From positions 62,001 to 126,000 of the forward strand of contig MVRP01000002.1 of assembly GCA_002067405.1 (NCBI GenBank): 64,000 nt of DNA. Reading direction: 5' to 3'. Of the stretch, positions 1-9,326 are shown piece after piece. The stretch is from Syntrophorhabdaceae bacterium PtaU1.Bin034 (GTDB taxonomy: Bacteria; Desulfobacterota_G; Syntrophorhabdia; Syntrophorhabdales; WCHB1-27). Position 1 is the first letter of the stretch. Each line of letters begins with the position of its first letter. Position numbers and translations under genes: made by a program. The notes under the pieces were generated by a model, which was not told where the DNA came from, searched no databases, and saw nothing but the letters and a program-made list of their open reading frames with translations.

Positions 1-919
1 TGCCGAGCACGGATTGCAGGTGGCGGCGATCCTCCTGGATGGAAGAAACGACAACAGGAGGCAGATCCCCGTGATCAGCCTTTGCTTCTTCGATGACAGA
101 CTTGAGGGCTTGTCCGATCGAGCTTTCCCGTGACCGGGCTCCATTTTCTGCGATGGGGCAGCCAAAGGATGAGGTGAGCATACCGCCACGGACCACGGCC
201 GCTGAAATCGCGCTGTCTTCAGTCTCCACACATATGGAATCCGCAAATCCCATATAGCTGCAAAGGGTGCCAAGACCCGAAACGTTGACAGTGATCTTTG
301 CTACCGCGATGCCCTCTTTGGACAGGGCGCCGAGATACGGGTCGATCCACCCGGCCCTTGCTGCTATCACGATGATTTTGAGTTGACTGTCCTTTTCGGT
401 CAATATCTTGAAGTCGTAGTAGGCATCGTCTGACGTGAAAGGTGTCAGCCTGTCCAGTTCGTACCCCACCGTGCGGTCTATGGTCTCTTTCACCGTAACC
501 GGGAAACAGGCTGTTCTCATAACGACGCGGTCCGGAGGAATGCTCAAAATCACGGGGAGCTTTGATGCCTTCAGCTCCCTTGCTGCAAGAGCTACAGTGC
601 CGGCGAAGGCCTCCGGGCCCGGCACACCCACTTCCTGAAAAGCGTAGCTCCTCATTCCCTTTATTCTTATTTTCGAGAAAAACCTCGATCCCGTTGCAAC
701 CGACACAGACCCCTTCTCCAGGGATACACAGAGAGATTTCTGAGGTGCCAGGATCCCCCGAAAAAGACTGAAAGTGAGAATATTGCCAAGCAATTTCGCC
801 TGTTTCCCGGTTTTTTCGGCAAGAGCCACCCCTTTCGCCGAAAGCTTCCCTATGGCTTCCGCTCCCTGCACGCGACGCTCATCTTTTTTGAGTAACCGAA
901 AGACAATCCCCGTACTCAT
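1..919 (-). CDS. gspL: Type II secretion protein GspL-like (PilM/GspL fold), 3' end cut by window
   Basis: Last visible gene of the type II secretion operon and open through the left edge, so its C-terminus is missing. The ATG at 919 overlaps the gspK stop in an ATGA arrangement, which fixes the start. About 306 residues can be read. The protein has an actin-like PilM/GspL-type cytoplasmic part: a segment with LPVILSIPPDRVVMRT, then YELDRLTPF, typical of GspL/PilM domains that bind the GspE ATPase. No membrane helix is visible yet; GspL has one further on. Role inferred from family and position: inner-membrane platform component linking GspE to GspF and GspM. GspM, if present, would lie beyond the window. 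Confidence 0.78.
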   Translation of the reverse strand, partial: MSTGIVFRLLKKDERRVQGAEAIGKLSAKGVALAEKTGKQAKLLGNILTFSLFRGILAPQKSLCVSLEKGSVSVATGSRFFSKIRIKGMRSYAFQEVGVPGPEAFAGTVALAARELKASKLPVILSIPPDRVVMRTACFPVTVKETIDRTVGYELDRLTPFTSDDAYYDFKILTEKDSQLKIIVIAARAGWIDPYLGALSKEGIAVAKITVNVSGLGTLCSYMGFADSICVETEDSAISAAVVRGGMLTSSFGCPIAENGARSRESSIGQALKSVIEEAKADHGDLPPVVVSSIQEDRRHLQSVLG

Positions 920-1944
920 GGTATCTCACGTCCCGGCCGGTTGCCCTGCCTTACTCCTGCAGGATTCTTGTAGTAGGCATACTTGTATTTCCCGTTTCCC
1001 TCGAGTGTCACTACGGCCTTTACGGCAAGACCGTGCTTTTCTCCTTTTTTGTAGCCTGTCGACTCAATGCTGTAAGCATTCGATTCCGAAGTCCCCACAT
1101 AAGGTTTCATCAGTCTGAAAGATTCGCCCACGATCGATTCTATGTCTTCCGGCGAAGCGATCCGTGCGGAGTTCCGGAAAACGACGATGCGGTCTGCCAT
1201 TTCTCTTGACACTCCCGGTAGCGCAGCGAGGACTTCACCGGGCGCCGAGTTCAGGTTGATTGCCCGTACAGCCGGATCGACGGTGAGAAAATCGATGATC
1301 CCGCTTTTCCCCCGGCTGCCGTAAAGGATCTCGGGGGCAATTCCTCTGACCATCACAAGCTCGTCAAGGGCATCGAACCTGGCGTTCTTCGACCGGTAAG
1401 GAACGGGTAACGACAGATAATAATCTGTTTCTGCCCCGTCAAGCCGGTGCAATTCATCGCTGTCTTTCCAGTCGAGGATCGAGTCGACGATCGTGTCTGC
1501 CTGTTCCTTCGAGACGCCGAGGTTGACCAGAAGGTTGATCAATATGAGCCCCGACGCATCATTGAGCTGATTGAGACCGATCTTCCCTGATTCATCGATG
1601 ATCCGGTAGGTGTAGAAGTCTTCACCCAGCTGTCCTGTATTCAATGTGCCGTCAACTCTTACCGGTTCTGTTCCTGCCACCCTGATATCACTGTCCGGGG
1701 CAACGCCGCGGTACATCAGCTCCATGATCGCCCTTTGAATTCCGGCTTCCGCGAGGAACCTCTTCTCCGCCTTTTGTTTAAAGAAAAGGGTCGCGCGGCT
1801 TTCGGCCCTCACGAGGAACGCGAAGGAGACCACGACAGTCATGAGTATCATCAGGACCCATAGGACCATGAGAAGAGCAACGCCCCGGTCATTCAGGCAA
1901 AAGATAGTTCGGAACATGTTGCGCTTATGCGGCATCTTTAGCAC
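916..1944 (-). CDS. gspK: Type II secretion minor pseudopilin GspK
   Basis: A 342-residue protein of usual GspK length. The N-terminus carries a prepilin-like hydrophobic segment (GVALLMVLWVLMILMTVVVSFAF), but position +5 after the processing Gly does not show the usual Glu, which is the known GspK peculiarity. The body has the GspK helical insert and paired helix-hairpin-helix-like segments (INLNSAPGEVLAALPGVS). It probably caps the pseudopilus tip together with GspI and GspJ. The gene overlaps gspJ upstream by 7 nt and gspL downstream by 4 nt, so the operon is translationally coupled. Confidence 0.9.
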   Translation of the reverse strand: MLKMPHKRNMFRTIFCLNDRGVALLMVLWVLMILMTVVVSFAFLVRAESRATLFFKQKAEKRFLAEAGIQRAIMELMYRGVAPDSDIRVAGTEPVRVDGTLNTGQLGEDFYTYRIIDESGKIGLNQLNDASGLILINLLVNLGVSKEQADTIVDSILDWKDSDELHRLDGAETDYYLSLPVPYRSKNARFDALDELVMVRGIAPEILYGSRGKSGIIDFLTVDPAVRAINLNSAPGEVLAALPGVSREMADRIVVFRNSARIASPEDIESIVGESFRLMKPYVGTSESNAYSIESTGYKKGEKHGLAVKAVVTLEGNGKYKYAYYKNPAGVRQGNRPGREIP

Positions 1945-2624
1945 CGTTCAACAGCTTTACCATCCCGTTTTTCCGAAAGACGCGGCAGAAACCGGAAGAC
2001 ATCAGCATCGGCGCGGGCAAGCAGTTTCTGCACCCTCATCGGAACCACCAGGGATACATCATTCCTGCCGGCTGCGAGCCTGATCCTCACCTTTTCCGGC
2101 AATGCGACGGGGTCGTTCCACGTGCTTGTCCATTTCCCCGATTCTTCAGTGGGATCCTTAAAGAAATAATCGAAGTGTATTTCGGTAAGGGCGCGGAGCA
2201 GGATGGTTTCTCTCGGGTTCCGGGTGCCCACCATATTTTCGCTCTCGTAGAGGCTCCACGTTCCTCCGTCGTCCATGACAGCCCTGTATTCGACTATCAC
2301 ATAGCCTTTTTGCCCGCCCCTGATGGAGTAACTCGTCGCCAATCGCAAAGAATGTTCCGTCCCCTGAAAATAAAGCTGCTTTACCCCCTGCCCCTGTTGA
2401 TAGGAGAGGGGCAGGGCGGACTGTATCTGTGCTTCGATTATCGAGAGGGAGGATCGCAACCTTTCCATGTCGTTGATCTTCTTCTCTCCGCTGCTCACCG
2501 AGCGGTATCCCAGTCTCACCGCGCCGGAGACTATCAGGAGGATCGAACTGAAGAGAACGATGGAGACCAACAGCTCCAAAAGGGTAAAACCGGCACGGCG
2601 GGGATTGACATGGACGTTAGGCAT
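1938..2624 (-). CDS. gspJ: Type II secretion minor pseudopilin GspJ
   Basis: A 228-residue protein with a classical type IV prepilin leader, RRAGFTLLELLVSIVLF, cut after Gly by the prepilin peptidase, with Glu at +5. The order H-I-J-K identifies it as GspJ. It forms part of the GspI-J-K tip complex of the pseudopilus in the periplasm. It overlaps gspI by 8 nt and gspK by 7 nt. Confidence 0.88.
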   Translation of the reverse strand: MPNVHVNPRRAGFTLLELLVSIVLFSSILLIVSGAVRLGYRSVSSGEKKINDMERLRSSLSIIEAQIQSALPLSYQQGQGVKQLYFQGTEHSLRLATSYSIRGGQKGYVIVEYRAVMDDGGTWSLYESENMVGTRNPRETILLRALTEIHFDYFFKDPTEESGKWTSTWNDPVALPEKVRIRLAAGRNDVSLVVPMRVQKLLARADADVFRFLPRLSEKRDGKAVERC

Positions 2625-3066
2625 TCCTGCTCACCATTTTCATGGTTCTCAAAGTAATGGCTTTTTCTTTTGTGCCGCTTTTCCACCGGACGGTAAGGAC
2701 AACGTCCAAAAGCTTCACGGGAACGACCTCGGTCCTCTGTGTCAACGTGTCTGAAACCGTTATATCCACCCGATATCCTTTGTCGGTTGTCTCGCTCCAT
2801 GAACCTTCAGCCAGTCCGTCACGGTCGACCACCTCAAGCATTCTCGATTCCGCCTTGATTAACGCAGCGAGGTAATCCTCGGAAAGCGATACGGCCCGCA
2901 TGTTGGCCGAAAACAGTTGAAAGATGACGGTCACGGCTATGGACAACAACGAGAGCGCCACAAGGACTTCGAGCAGGGTGAAACCGGGCGGAAAGGCAGC
3001 GCCGGATCTTGCGCATTGCGTGTTGAATTGACAGGCGCAATGTGAGTTCATACAGGGCCTCTTCAT
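2617..3066 (-). CDS. gspI: Type II secretion minor pseudopilin GspI
   Basis: A 149-residue pseudopilin with the motif PPGFTLLEVLVALSLLS. The ATG at 3066 overlaps the gspH stop (ATGA), supporting this start, although it gives an unusually long leader of about 27 residues before the cleavage Gly; a shorter start at the internal Met is possible. Small size and position between H and J fit GspI, the nucleating subunit of the pseudopilus tip. Confidence 0.86.
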   Translation of the reverse strand: MKRPCMNSHCACQFNTQCARSGAAFPPGFTLLEVLVALSLLSIAVTVIFQLFSANMRAVSLSEDYLAALIKAESRMLEVVDRDGLAEGSWSETTDKGYRVDITVSDTLTQRTEVVPVKLLDVVLTVRWKSGTKEKAITLRTMKMVSRNA

Positions 3067-3578
3067 AACTTCACCGAGCCGACAACCGGGTCTATGTGGA
3101 TAGAGACAGCTTTCTTCCTGTATCGCAGGATTACAGTCCCTCCTTCAATCCCACCCGTTGCGGGAAACACGATTCGATACCTGCCGTTTCGGATCTCTCC
3201 CCCTGCCGCGGGATCGTCCACAGAAACCGATACGCCTGCGGGAAAGGTCCTCATTCGCCCGTCCTCCGCGCCGTACTGTCCGGCGTCGAGGTCTATGATG
3301 AGCGTCCGGTCTTCACCGTGGTTTTCGGCAAGCGTTTTCATCTGTTTGATCGTTGCCGACAACTCCCGTGCAGTGGATGAAAGCCTGGCTGAAGGAAGGG
3401 CATTGGCAAAGAAGAGAGTGACAAGACCCAGAACAAGGCCTGCAAGCGCCATGACCACTATCAACTCCAGGAGGGTAAATCCTCGGTACCCCACAGGAGT
3501 GCCGGTGGGAAACGACAGTTGAGTGGGTAGATGGGTTGAGTAAGGAGAAAAGATAGACCACTCAACGGTCGTTCTCAA
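3063..3578 (-). CDS. gspH: Type II secretion minor pseudopilin GspH
   Basis: A 171-residue protein with the prepilin motif YRGFTLLELIVVMALAG and a C-terminal beta-rich region. The start overlaps the gspF stop (ATGA), giving a long pre-leader of about 33 residues before the cleavage Gly. GspH joins the pseudopilus shaft to the tip complex. The position directly after gspF, with gspG moved to the front of the operon, distinguishes it from the major pseudopilin. Confidence 0.85.
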   Translation of the reverse strand: MRTTVEWSIFSPYSTHLPTQLSFPTGTPVGYRGFTLLELIVVMALAGLVLGLVTLFFANALPSARLSSTARELSATIKQMKTLAENHGEDRTLIIDLDAGQYGAEDGRMRTFPAGVSVSVDDPAAGGEIRNGRYRIVFPATGGIEGGTVILRYRKKAVSIHIDPVVGSVKL

Positions 3579-4771
3579 AACGGTATCTCCGATATGCTGA
3601 ATATGGCGAGAAGCATGGAGATGACGATGAACCCTATTACGAGGCCCATGGCCAGGATCATTGCAGGCTCAAGAAAACCGACAAATCTTCTCACCGCCTC
3701 TTTAAGGCTCTTCTCATACACGGTTGCCACCTTCAAAAGCATGGTGTCGAGCTGTCCTGTCTCTTCTCCGACCTTTATCATCGATAAGGCAAGGGGAGGG
3801 AATACCCCGGCGGACGCTAAAGGCGCTGCAATGCCTTTCCCTTCTTTTGCACCCTTCAAGACCGATTCGAGCCCTGAAGCTATGACCTGGTTGCTGATCA
3901 CTTCCTTTGCATTGTTGAGGGCCTGAAGGAACGAGACCCCGCTTCGCAGAAGCGTGCCCAGGGTCCTGCAGAAGCGTGCGGTTTCCAGTTTTTTCACCAC
4001 ATCCGCCAACAGCCTCAGTTTCATCCGGTCCCAGTTGCGCCGTCCTGTTCCCGATCTTGTATACAGCCTGGCGATGATCGACGCAGCGGTGACTAACGAG
4101 AAAGCCGCCCACCAATAGCTTCTCAAGCCGTCGCTCACGGCCAGGAGAAGGCTCGTTGAAAGAGGTATGGAGCCGCCGAGCTCGGCAAACATGACAGAGA
4201 ATTTCGGCAGGACAAAGGCGAGAAGGATGATAATGGAGATGCCGCCGGTAAGCGTCAGTATGGCGGGGTAGATCATGGCGGAGAAGATGTTGTCCTTCAG
4301 CTCCTTGCTGGATTCGAGGAATTCGTTCAGTTTATCAAGGACGACGTCGAGCACGCCGCCCGCTTCACCTGCCCGGACCATGTTCACGTAAAGGTCGGGA
4401 AAGGCTTTCGGGTGCTTCCGGAGGGCATCCGAGAACGAGCTGCCGCCCCGGATGGCTTTGAGGATCGAGTCGACCATTCCTCTCGTCTCTTTGCCTTCCG
4501 ATATTTCGGAAAGGACCGTAAGGCTCCGGTCAAGAGGAAGACCGGCATTCAGCAGCACGGAAAGCTCGGTGGTGAAGGTGACAAGATCTACCCCGGATCG
4601 TCTAAAACCGATTCCTCCCTTTAACCCCTTTTGCTTGGGTTTTACTATTTTCAGGGGGATAATGCCCATGTCCCTGATCCTCTCGACAGCCCCCTTCTCG
4701 TCGACAGCTTCGACGACACCTTCAATGGTCTCGCCGGACGTCGTCGTTGCCAGATAAGAATAAAGGCCCAA
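3575..4771 (-). CDS. gspF: Type II secretion inner-membrane platform protein GspF
   Basis: A 398-residue protein of usual GspF/PilC length with two repeated T2SSF domains (about 60-190 and 265-390). Each starts with a helical segment (LVTFTTELSVLLNAGLPL; ARFCRTLGTLLRSGVSF) and ends in membrane helices. It is the polytopic inner-membrane core around which the GspE ATPase turns. It lies one base from gspE and overlaps gspH by 4 nt, as expected for a co-translated E-F pair. Confidence 0.95.
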   Translation of the reverse strand: MGLYSYLATTTSGETIEGVVEAVDEKGAVERIRDMGIIPLKIVKPKQKGLKGGIGFRRSGVDLVTFTTELSVLLNAGLPLDRSLTVLSEISEGKETRGMVDSILKAIRGGSSFSDALRKHPKAFPDLYVNMVRAGEAGGVLDVVLDKLNEFLESSKELKDNIFSAMIYPAILTLTGGISIIILLAFVLPKFSVMFAELGGSIPLSTSLLLAVSDGLRSYWWAAFSLVTAASIIARLYTRSGTGRRNWDRMKLRLLADVVKKLETARFCRTLGTLLRSGVSFLQALNNAKEVISNQVIASGLESVLKGAKEGKGIAAPLASAGVFPPLALSMIKVGEETGQLDTMLLKVATVYEKSLKEAVRRFVGFLEPAMILAMGLVIGFIVISMLLAIFSISEIPF

Positions 4772-6292
4772 TTACGCCTCCTGCGTGACCCTCAGGACCT
4801 CGTTCAGGGTCGTCACGCCTGCCTTCACTTTATCGATGCCGTCTTCGAGCAAGGTCCTCATTCCATGCCGCCTGGCCGTTTCTCCCGTATCCCCTGCATC
4901 GGCATTCTTCAGAATCATCTTCCTTATCGCCTCGTTGACGATAAGAAGCTCAAATATGCCCTGCCTGCCGTAATACCCGGTGTATGCGCACTTTTCGCAC
5001 CCCCTGCCCCTGTAAAGGGAGGCTTCGGAAAGGCCGAAAACACCAAGCTCTTCCTTCCCGGCCGGCGAGGCATCCCTCTCCTTGCAGGTCGGACAGATGG
5101 TCCTCACCAGCCGCTGCGCGAGGATGCCGCGCACGGTCGAGGAGAGGAGAAAGCTTTCCACGCCCATATCAAGGAGCCTCGTTATGGCGCTCGGCGCATC
5201 GTTGGTATGGAGCGTCGAAAAGACAAGGTGCCCGGTAAGGGCCGACTGTATGGCTATCTCGGCGGTCTCCAGGTCCCTGATCTCGCCGATCATGATGATA
5301 TCCGGGTCCTGCCTCACGATATGCCGCAGGGTGCCCGCGAAATTGAGCCCGATCTGCGTCTTTACCTGTATCTGGTTTATTCCCTTGAGCTGGTACTCTA
5401 CCGGGTCTTCGACCGTGATGATCTTTTTGTCCGGGGAGTTGATCTTGTCAAGCGCGCCGTAGAGGGTCGTGGTCTTTCCGCTTCCTGTGGGACCCGTGAC
5501 CAGCACGATCCCATTTGGTTTTTTGATAAGCCCGTTGAAGGTGGCCAGGGTTCCGGCAGGAAAGCCGAGCCGGTCGAGGTCTATAATGATACTCTCCCTG
5601 TCGAGGATCCTCATGACCACTCCTTCGCCGTGGATGACGGGAATGGTGGACACCCTGAGGTCTATTTCCCGGCTGTCCACGCGCAACCTGATGCGGCCGT
5701 CCTGGGGCAAACGCCGTTCCGCGATATTCATCTTCGCCATGATCTTGATCCTTGACACGATCGCGGCCTGCAACCGTTTCGGTGCAGACTCTATGTCGTG
5801 AAGAACGCCGTCTATCCGGTAGCGCACCTTCAATTCGTCCTGGAAGGATTCAATGTGGATATCGCTTGCCCTGCTTTCCACTGCCCGCGAGATGAGGAGG
5901 TTGCACAGCTTGATGACCGGCGCCTCTGACGCAAGGTCCTTGAGGTGGCCCACGTCTTCCTCATCGTCGTGTATGAACTGGAGCCCCTCGCCGTTCATGT
6001 CTTCGATGATACGGTTGATATTCTGTGATTCCTGGCTGTAGAATCTCGACAGGTACTCGTCGATTGTCTGGCGGTCGGCGCGGTACGCCACCACCTCCGC
6101 CCGGGAGCTGACCCTCAGGGCCTCCACGACCTCCCGGTCGTCCGGGTTCCCCAGGACGACCTTCAGCACCCCGTTCTTGAGCTCCAACGGAATAATTTGG
6201 TTCTCCCGGATGAACCGTGAAGATATTCCGTCAAGTATCAGCGGGACTTTGGGAAAGTCTTCTGCCTTCATCAAGTCTGCGTCACCGGCCAT
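4772..6292 (-). CDS. gspE: Type II secretion ATPase GspE
   Basis: A secretion ATPase of about 506 residues powering pseudopilus assembly at the cytoplasmic face. Visible motifs are Walker A GPTGSGKTTTLY, the Asp box (EDPVEYQ), Walker B-type GEIRDLETAEIAIQSALTGH, and a zinc-binding four-Cys element (CPTC...CEKC). I prefer the ATG at 6292 because an AAGGA sits 7 nt upstream; a longer frame starts at 6307. It overlaps the end of gspD by 11 nt and is followed by gspF one base later. Confidence 0.95.
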   Translation of the reverse strand: MAGDADLMKAEDFPKVPLILDGISSRFIRENQIIPLELKNGVLKVVLGNPDDREVVEALRVSSRAEVVAYRADRQTIDEYLSRFYSQESQNINRIIEDMNGEGLQFIHDDEEDVGHLKDLASEAPVIKLCNLLISRAVESRASDIHIESFQDELKVRYRIDGVLHDIESAPKRLQAAIVSRIKIMAKMNIAERRLPQDGRIRLRVDSREIDLRVSTIPVIHGEGVVMRILDRESIIIDLDRLGFPAGTLATFNGLIKKPNGIVLVTGPTGSGKTTTLYGALDKINSPDKKIITVEDPVEYQLKGINQIQVKTQIGLNFAGTLRHIVRQDPDIIMIGEIRDLETAEIAIQSALTGHLVFSTLHTNDAPSAITRLLDMGVESFLLSSTVRGILAQRLVRTICPTCKERDASPAGKEELGVFGLSEASLYRGRGCEKCAYTGYYGRQGIFELLIVNEAIRKMILKNADAGDTGETARRHGMRTLLEDGIDKVKAGVTTLNEVLRVTQEA

Positions 6293-8540
6293 TGCTTTTT
6301 CCTTCATCGGGTAGGGGAGTGCCGGCGCCTTTCCTGATCTGTACCCCGCTTTTCACGACCTCCTCCCTGCTGAGCCCTGCTTTTCCGGAGCCGCCGTTCG
6401 TGATGTTGTCGATGTATTCCGAGGTGATGTGTTGCGCTTCCCTCTGATTCTTGATAACGTGCGGGGTAAGGAGAATGATGATCTCCTGGCGTCGCACCTC
6501 GTTGCTGCGGCTGCCGAAAAGCCCACCCAGCAAGGGGATGCTGCTGAGAAGGGGTATGCCGGATTTTGATCCGCTCTTGTCTTCCCTGATGAGCCCACCT
6601 ATGATCACCGTTTGGCCGTCTTGCACCACGAGGTTGGTTGTTGCCTCGGCTTTATTGAGGATGATCTGCTTTTCGTTTGAAAATAGCACGATCGTTTCAA
6701 AGGTGGAGACTTCCTGGGAAAGATCGAGGGCGACAAGGCCGCTCTCGTTCACCTGCGGTTTCACCTTGAGGATAATACCGATATCCTTATACTGTATTGT
6801 CCTCTGAGGGGCGACCGTGGTCGATCCGAAGGTCTCGGAGGTGACGATGGGCACCTGCTGGCCCACCTGGATGCGTGCTTCCCTGTTGTCCGATACGAGT
6901 ATGTGGGGCGCAGCGAGCAGCTTCGCCTTCGATTCAGAGGCAAGGGCATTCACGTAAGCCCTGACCACGCCTCTGTTGTCCGTCCCTACAAAGGTAAAAC
7001 CGGACGCAGAGAGGCTGGTGGGATCCAGTCCCGATATGCTTCCTGGGTTGAGGGCTATGTCGCTTGTCAAAGCCTCCCCGCTCCTGAAACTAAACTTGGC
7101 TTTCACGGAGTACGCAAGACCGAGGCTGAGGCTGTCGGTAAGATTCAGCGACGCTACAACCCCTTCGATCACGACCTGGCGCGGCACAATGTCGATCCGT
7201 GCAATGGTTTCCTTGATCGTCTCGTAGTCCTCGGGAGTGGCAAGGACTATCACGGAATTGATGATATCGTCCGAGAATATCCGTGTTATATCGGCGACGA
7301 GCGTCTGCTGTGCAGCGGGACCCGTAGCGGGTTGCGAGGCCTGGGCGGATGAAGAGCTCATGGGGAGCGCCTGATTGCCGGAACCTGCAGGGGCAGCGCC
7401 GGTCGCCGGACGTTGGCCGTCTGCCGGGAGGGCGGAAGACTTGGGACCAAGAAATATCCGTTGCAGAAGACCGGCGATATCCCGCGCCTTCCCATTCTGG
7501 ACAGGGTAAACAAAAACCTGGGCCCGCTTCTTTTTCTGCTTCTCGTTATCGAAAGTCCTGATGAGCTGGAGAATTCTTTTCACGCTCGCATCGGTGTCAA
7601 CGATAATCACCTGGTTGCTCTTCGGTACGTCAAGCACCACAGCATTCGCAGACAGAAAGGGAGTGATGAGCTTCACCACTTCACCTGACTGAAGGAAAGT
7701 GACGGGTACGACGTGTACGATCGATTTTCCCGTTGTGGGCAGTTGATCGGGGTCGTTGCCGAAGGAAATCGGCGAAGGTTCTCTGGATACCTCGCTCAAG
7801 GGTACGATTCTGTATAGACCGCTGTCCTCGACAACGCCGATTCCATTAAGTCTCAATATTACTTCCATTACGGGAAGCACCTGATCCCTGCTGATGGGAG
7901 CTACGGACCTGAAGGTGACCCGGCCCTTGATCCTCGGATCGACCACATAATTGACCCGCAGGATCTCGCCGAATACCGTTTGTGTCACGGAAAATACGTC
8001 CGCGTCGTCGAAATTCAGGCTGAAACTCCCTCTCCCCCCGGCCCTTCCTGCCATGCCGGTTTGGGTGAGCGCGGTTCCCGGAAGATCCGGTGCAAGCGCC
8101 GGTTGCCCGGATTGAGCCTGCGGCCGTTGCGGCAAGAGGGACGACGGGGACGGTGAATCCTTTGCTGGCCGGAGCGGGGCGGTGAGTGGTGAAGGAGACG
8201 GTAAAAGGGGCGAAGACATACCCTTGTCCGAGGGGGACGGCACGGGTGCGGGATTCGTGCGCGCCTGGCCCGGCGGCGCCGGAGCAAGCACTGCATGGCT
8301 CGATTCGGGGTCCGGCCGGGAGACTGCACCGGGTGAGGAAACTGTGGGACCCGGGATTTGTGTCTCTTCGGATTGGACAGCCGGCGTTTGCGTTTCCTGC
8401 CGGGTGGGCGCGCTGGACCCTTCAGCGCCGGAGGCAGCAGGAACCGGAACGAGCGTAACAAGACAAACAATTGCAAGCAGCCATGCTCCGATGAGGGCTC
8501 TTGGAAGCAATCGTTCAAACATCTCGGGTAAATACCTCAA
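6282..8540 (-). CDS. gspD: Type II secretion outer-membrane secretin GspD
   Basis: A 752-residue secretin. Residues 1-40 hold a signal peptide; 40 to about 165 is a low-complexity Pro/Ser/Gln-rich linker; then come N0-N3 ring domains, with an Ala/Ser/Pro-rich insertion in N3 near residues 365-410. The C-terminal secretin core includes VPIVTSETFG and GQTVIIGGLIREDKS. The product is the gated outer-membrane channel through which folded proteins leave. The long N-terminal linker before N0 is unusual for GspD. No gspC homologue lies next to it, so the inner-membrane link is either elsewhere or replaced by the linker. Confidence 0.94.
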   Translation of the reverse strand: MRYLPEMFERLLPRALIGAWLLAIVCLVTLVPVPAASGAEGSSAPTRQETQTPAVQSEETQIPGPTVSSPGAVSRPDPESSHAVLAPAPPGQARTNPAPVPSPSDKGMSSPLLPSPSPLTAPLRPAKDSPSPSSLLPQRPQAQSGQPALAPDLPGTALTQTGMAGRAGGRGSFSLNFDDADVFSVTQTVFGEILRVNYVVDPRIKGRVTFRSVAPISRDQVLPVMEVILRLNGIGVVEDSGLYRIVPLSEVSREPSPISFGNDPDQLPTTGKSIVHVVPVTFLQSGEVVKLITPFLSANAVVLDVPKSNQVIIVDTDASVKRILQLIRTFDNEKQKKKRAQVFVYPVQNGKARDIAGLLQRIFLGPKSSALPADGQRPATGAAPAGSGNQALPMSSSSAQASQPATGPAAQQTLVADITRIFSDDIINSVIVLATPEDYETIKETIARIDIVPRQVVIEGVVASLNLTDSLSLGLAYSVKAKFSFRSGEALTSDIALNPGSISGLDPTSLSASGFTFVGTDNRGVVRAYVNALASESKAKLLAAPHILVSDNREARIQVGQQVPIVTSETFGSTTVAPQRTIQYKDIGIILKVKPQVNESGLVALDLSQEVSTFETIVLFSNEKQIILNKAEATTNLVVQDGQTVIIGGLIREDKSGSKSGIPLLSSIPLLGGLFGSRSNEVRRQEIIILLTPHVIKNQREAQHITSEYIDNITNGGSGKAGLSREEVVKSGVQIRKGAGTPLPDEGKSNGR

Positions 8541-8544
8541 ACAA

Positions 8545-8973
8545 TCATTCCCAGCTCACGACGTCCTTATCCTCTCCCTCGCCCCCAGGCGCTCCGTCCC
8601 TGCCGTGAGAGAGCAGGTCATATTCACCGTGTGCGCCGGGCGACTGATAGTTGTAGGCTTTCCCCCATGGATCATTGGGAACGGTCTTCTTCAAATACGG
8701 GCCGTCCCAGTTGTCCATGCCTCCCGGATTCGTCGCCAGCGCGCTCAACCCTTCCTGTGTCGTGGGATAGCGCCCGACATCCAGCCTCAACTGGTCGAGG
8801 GCCTGTCCCAGCAGTTCGATCTGGGCTTTTGCAGCCGCTTGTTTGCCCTTACCGAGCTTAGGAAAGAGCTTGGGACCGACCAGGGCGGCGAGCAGGCCGA
8901 TGATGACCATCACCACGAGGAGTTCGACGAGGGTGAAGCCCTTCTTGTTTCGATACTCTGGTTCCTTTGTCAC
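8545..8973 (-). CDS. gspG: Type II secretion major pseudopilin GspG
   Basis: The longest frame begins at 9042, but an excellent AAGGAGGG precedes the GTG at 8973, giving a 142-residue protein. Its prepilin leader is short: NKKGFTLVELLVVMVIIG. GspG features follow: LGQALDQLRLDVGRYPTTQE and a C-terminal WG-containing, Asp-rich calcium-loop region. It is the main shaft subunit of the pseudopilus. It is the first gene of the operon, ahead of gspD, rather than in the usual place after gspF. Confidence 0.92.
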   Translation of the reverse strand: MTKEPEYRNKKGFTLVELLVVMVIIGLLAALVGPKLFPKLGKGKQAAAKAQIELLGQALDQLRLDVGRYPTTQEGLSALATNPGGMDNWDGPYLKKTVPNDPWGKAYNYQSPGAHGEYDLLSHGRDGAPGGEGEDKDVVSWE

Positions 8974-9326
8974 CCTTTGTTCCCTCCTTCGCTTCAAGAT
9001 CTTTTTCTCGCAAATCCTTATAAAAAATAGCCAGTCGAGCAAATGATTCCATATTACGGTATACCCCGGCCCTGATTGTTTCTGTGGTAGAAGCGACGAT
9101 TATCTTGTCATCCCTTTTGGTTACAGCAGCAAAGCGGGATGGAAGCAGTTTTGTTTTGACTGAAGGTTAAGAGCGTGCGGCAATGAAAAGGCAGCCGACC
9201 AACCCCTCGGCTGCCTCGTTCAGGTCCGGAACCGGAAACCCGGTGCTGCCAACCGGGCAAAAGACAGGAGCGGCCTGTTCGGGTGACGGTCTTCCCGGAT
9301 TCTCTCCCTGCCGGTCATATTCTTAT
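8974..9326. other. Intergenic region between gspG and nhaA
   Basis: A 353-nt stretch without a convincing gene. It carries the gspG ribosome-binding site and presumably the promoter of the secretion operon, though I could not pick out a clean -35/-10 pair. It also holds the nhaA terminator near 9186-9215. A second GC-rich inverted repeat, CCCGGT...ACCGGG near 9239-9258, lies between the nhaA stop and that terminator. Confidence 0.5.
9186..9215 (-). terminator. Rho-independent terminator downstream of nhaA
   Basis: On the minus strand a perfect 9-bp stem GGCAGCCGA/TCGGCTGCC with an 8-nt loop is followed by TTTTC. This is a standard intrinsic terminator and separates the nhaA transcript from the type II secretion operon. 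Confidence 0.85.

Noticed and set aside
4631..5755. 374-codon open frame antisense to gspE
   Set aside because: Shadow; gspE motifs are unequivocal.
9218..9320. GC-rich structured stretch after nhaA as a riboswitch
   Set aside because: It lies downstream of nhaA and matches no riboswitch consensus I know; no gene follows on the right strand before the terminator.
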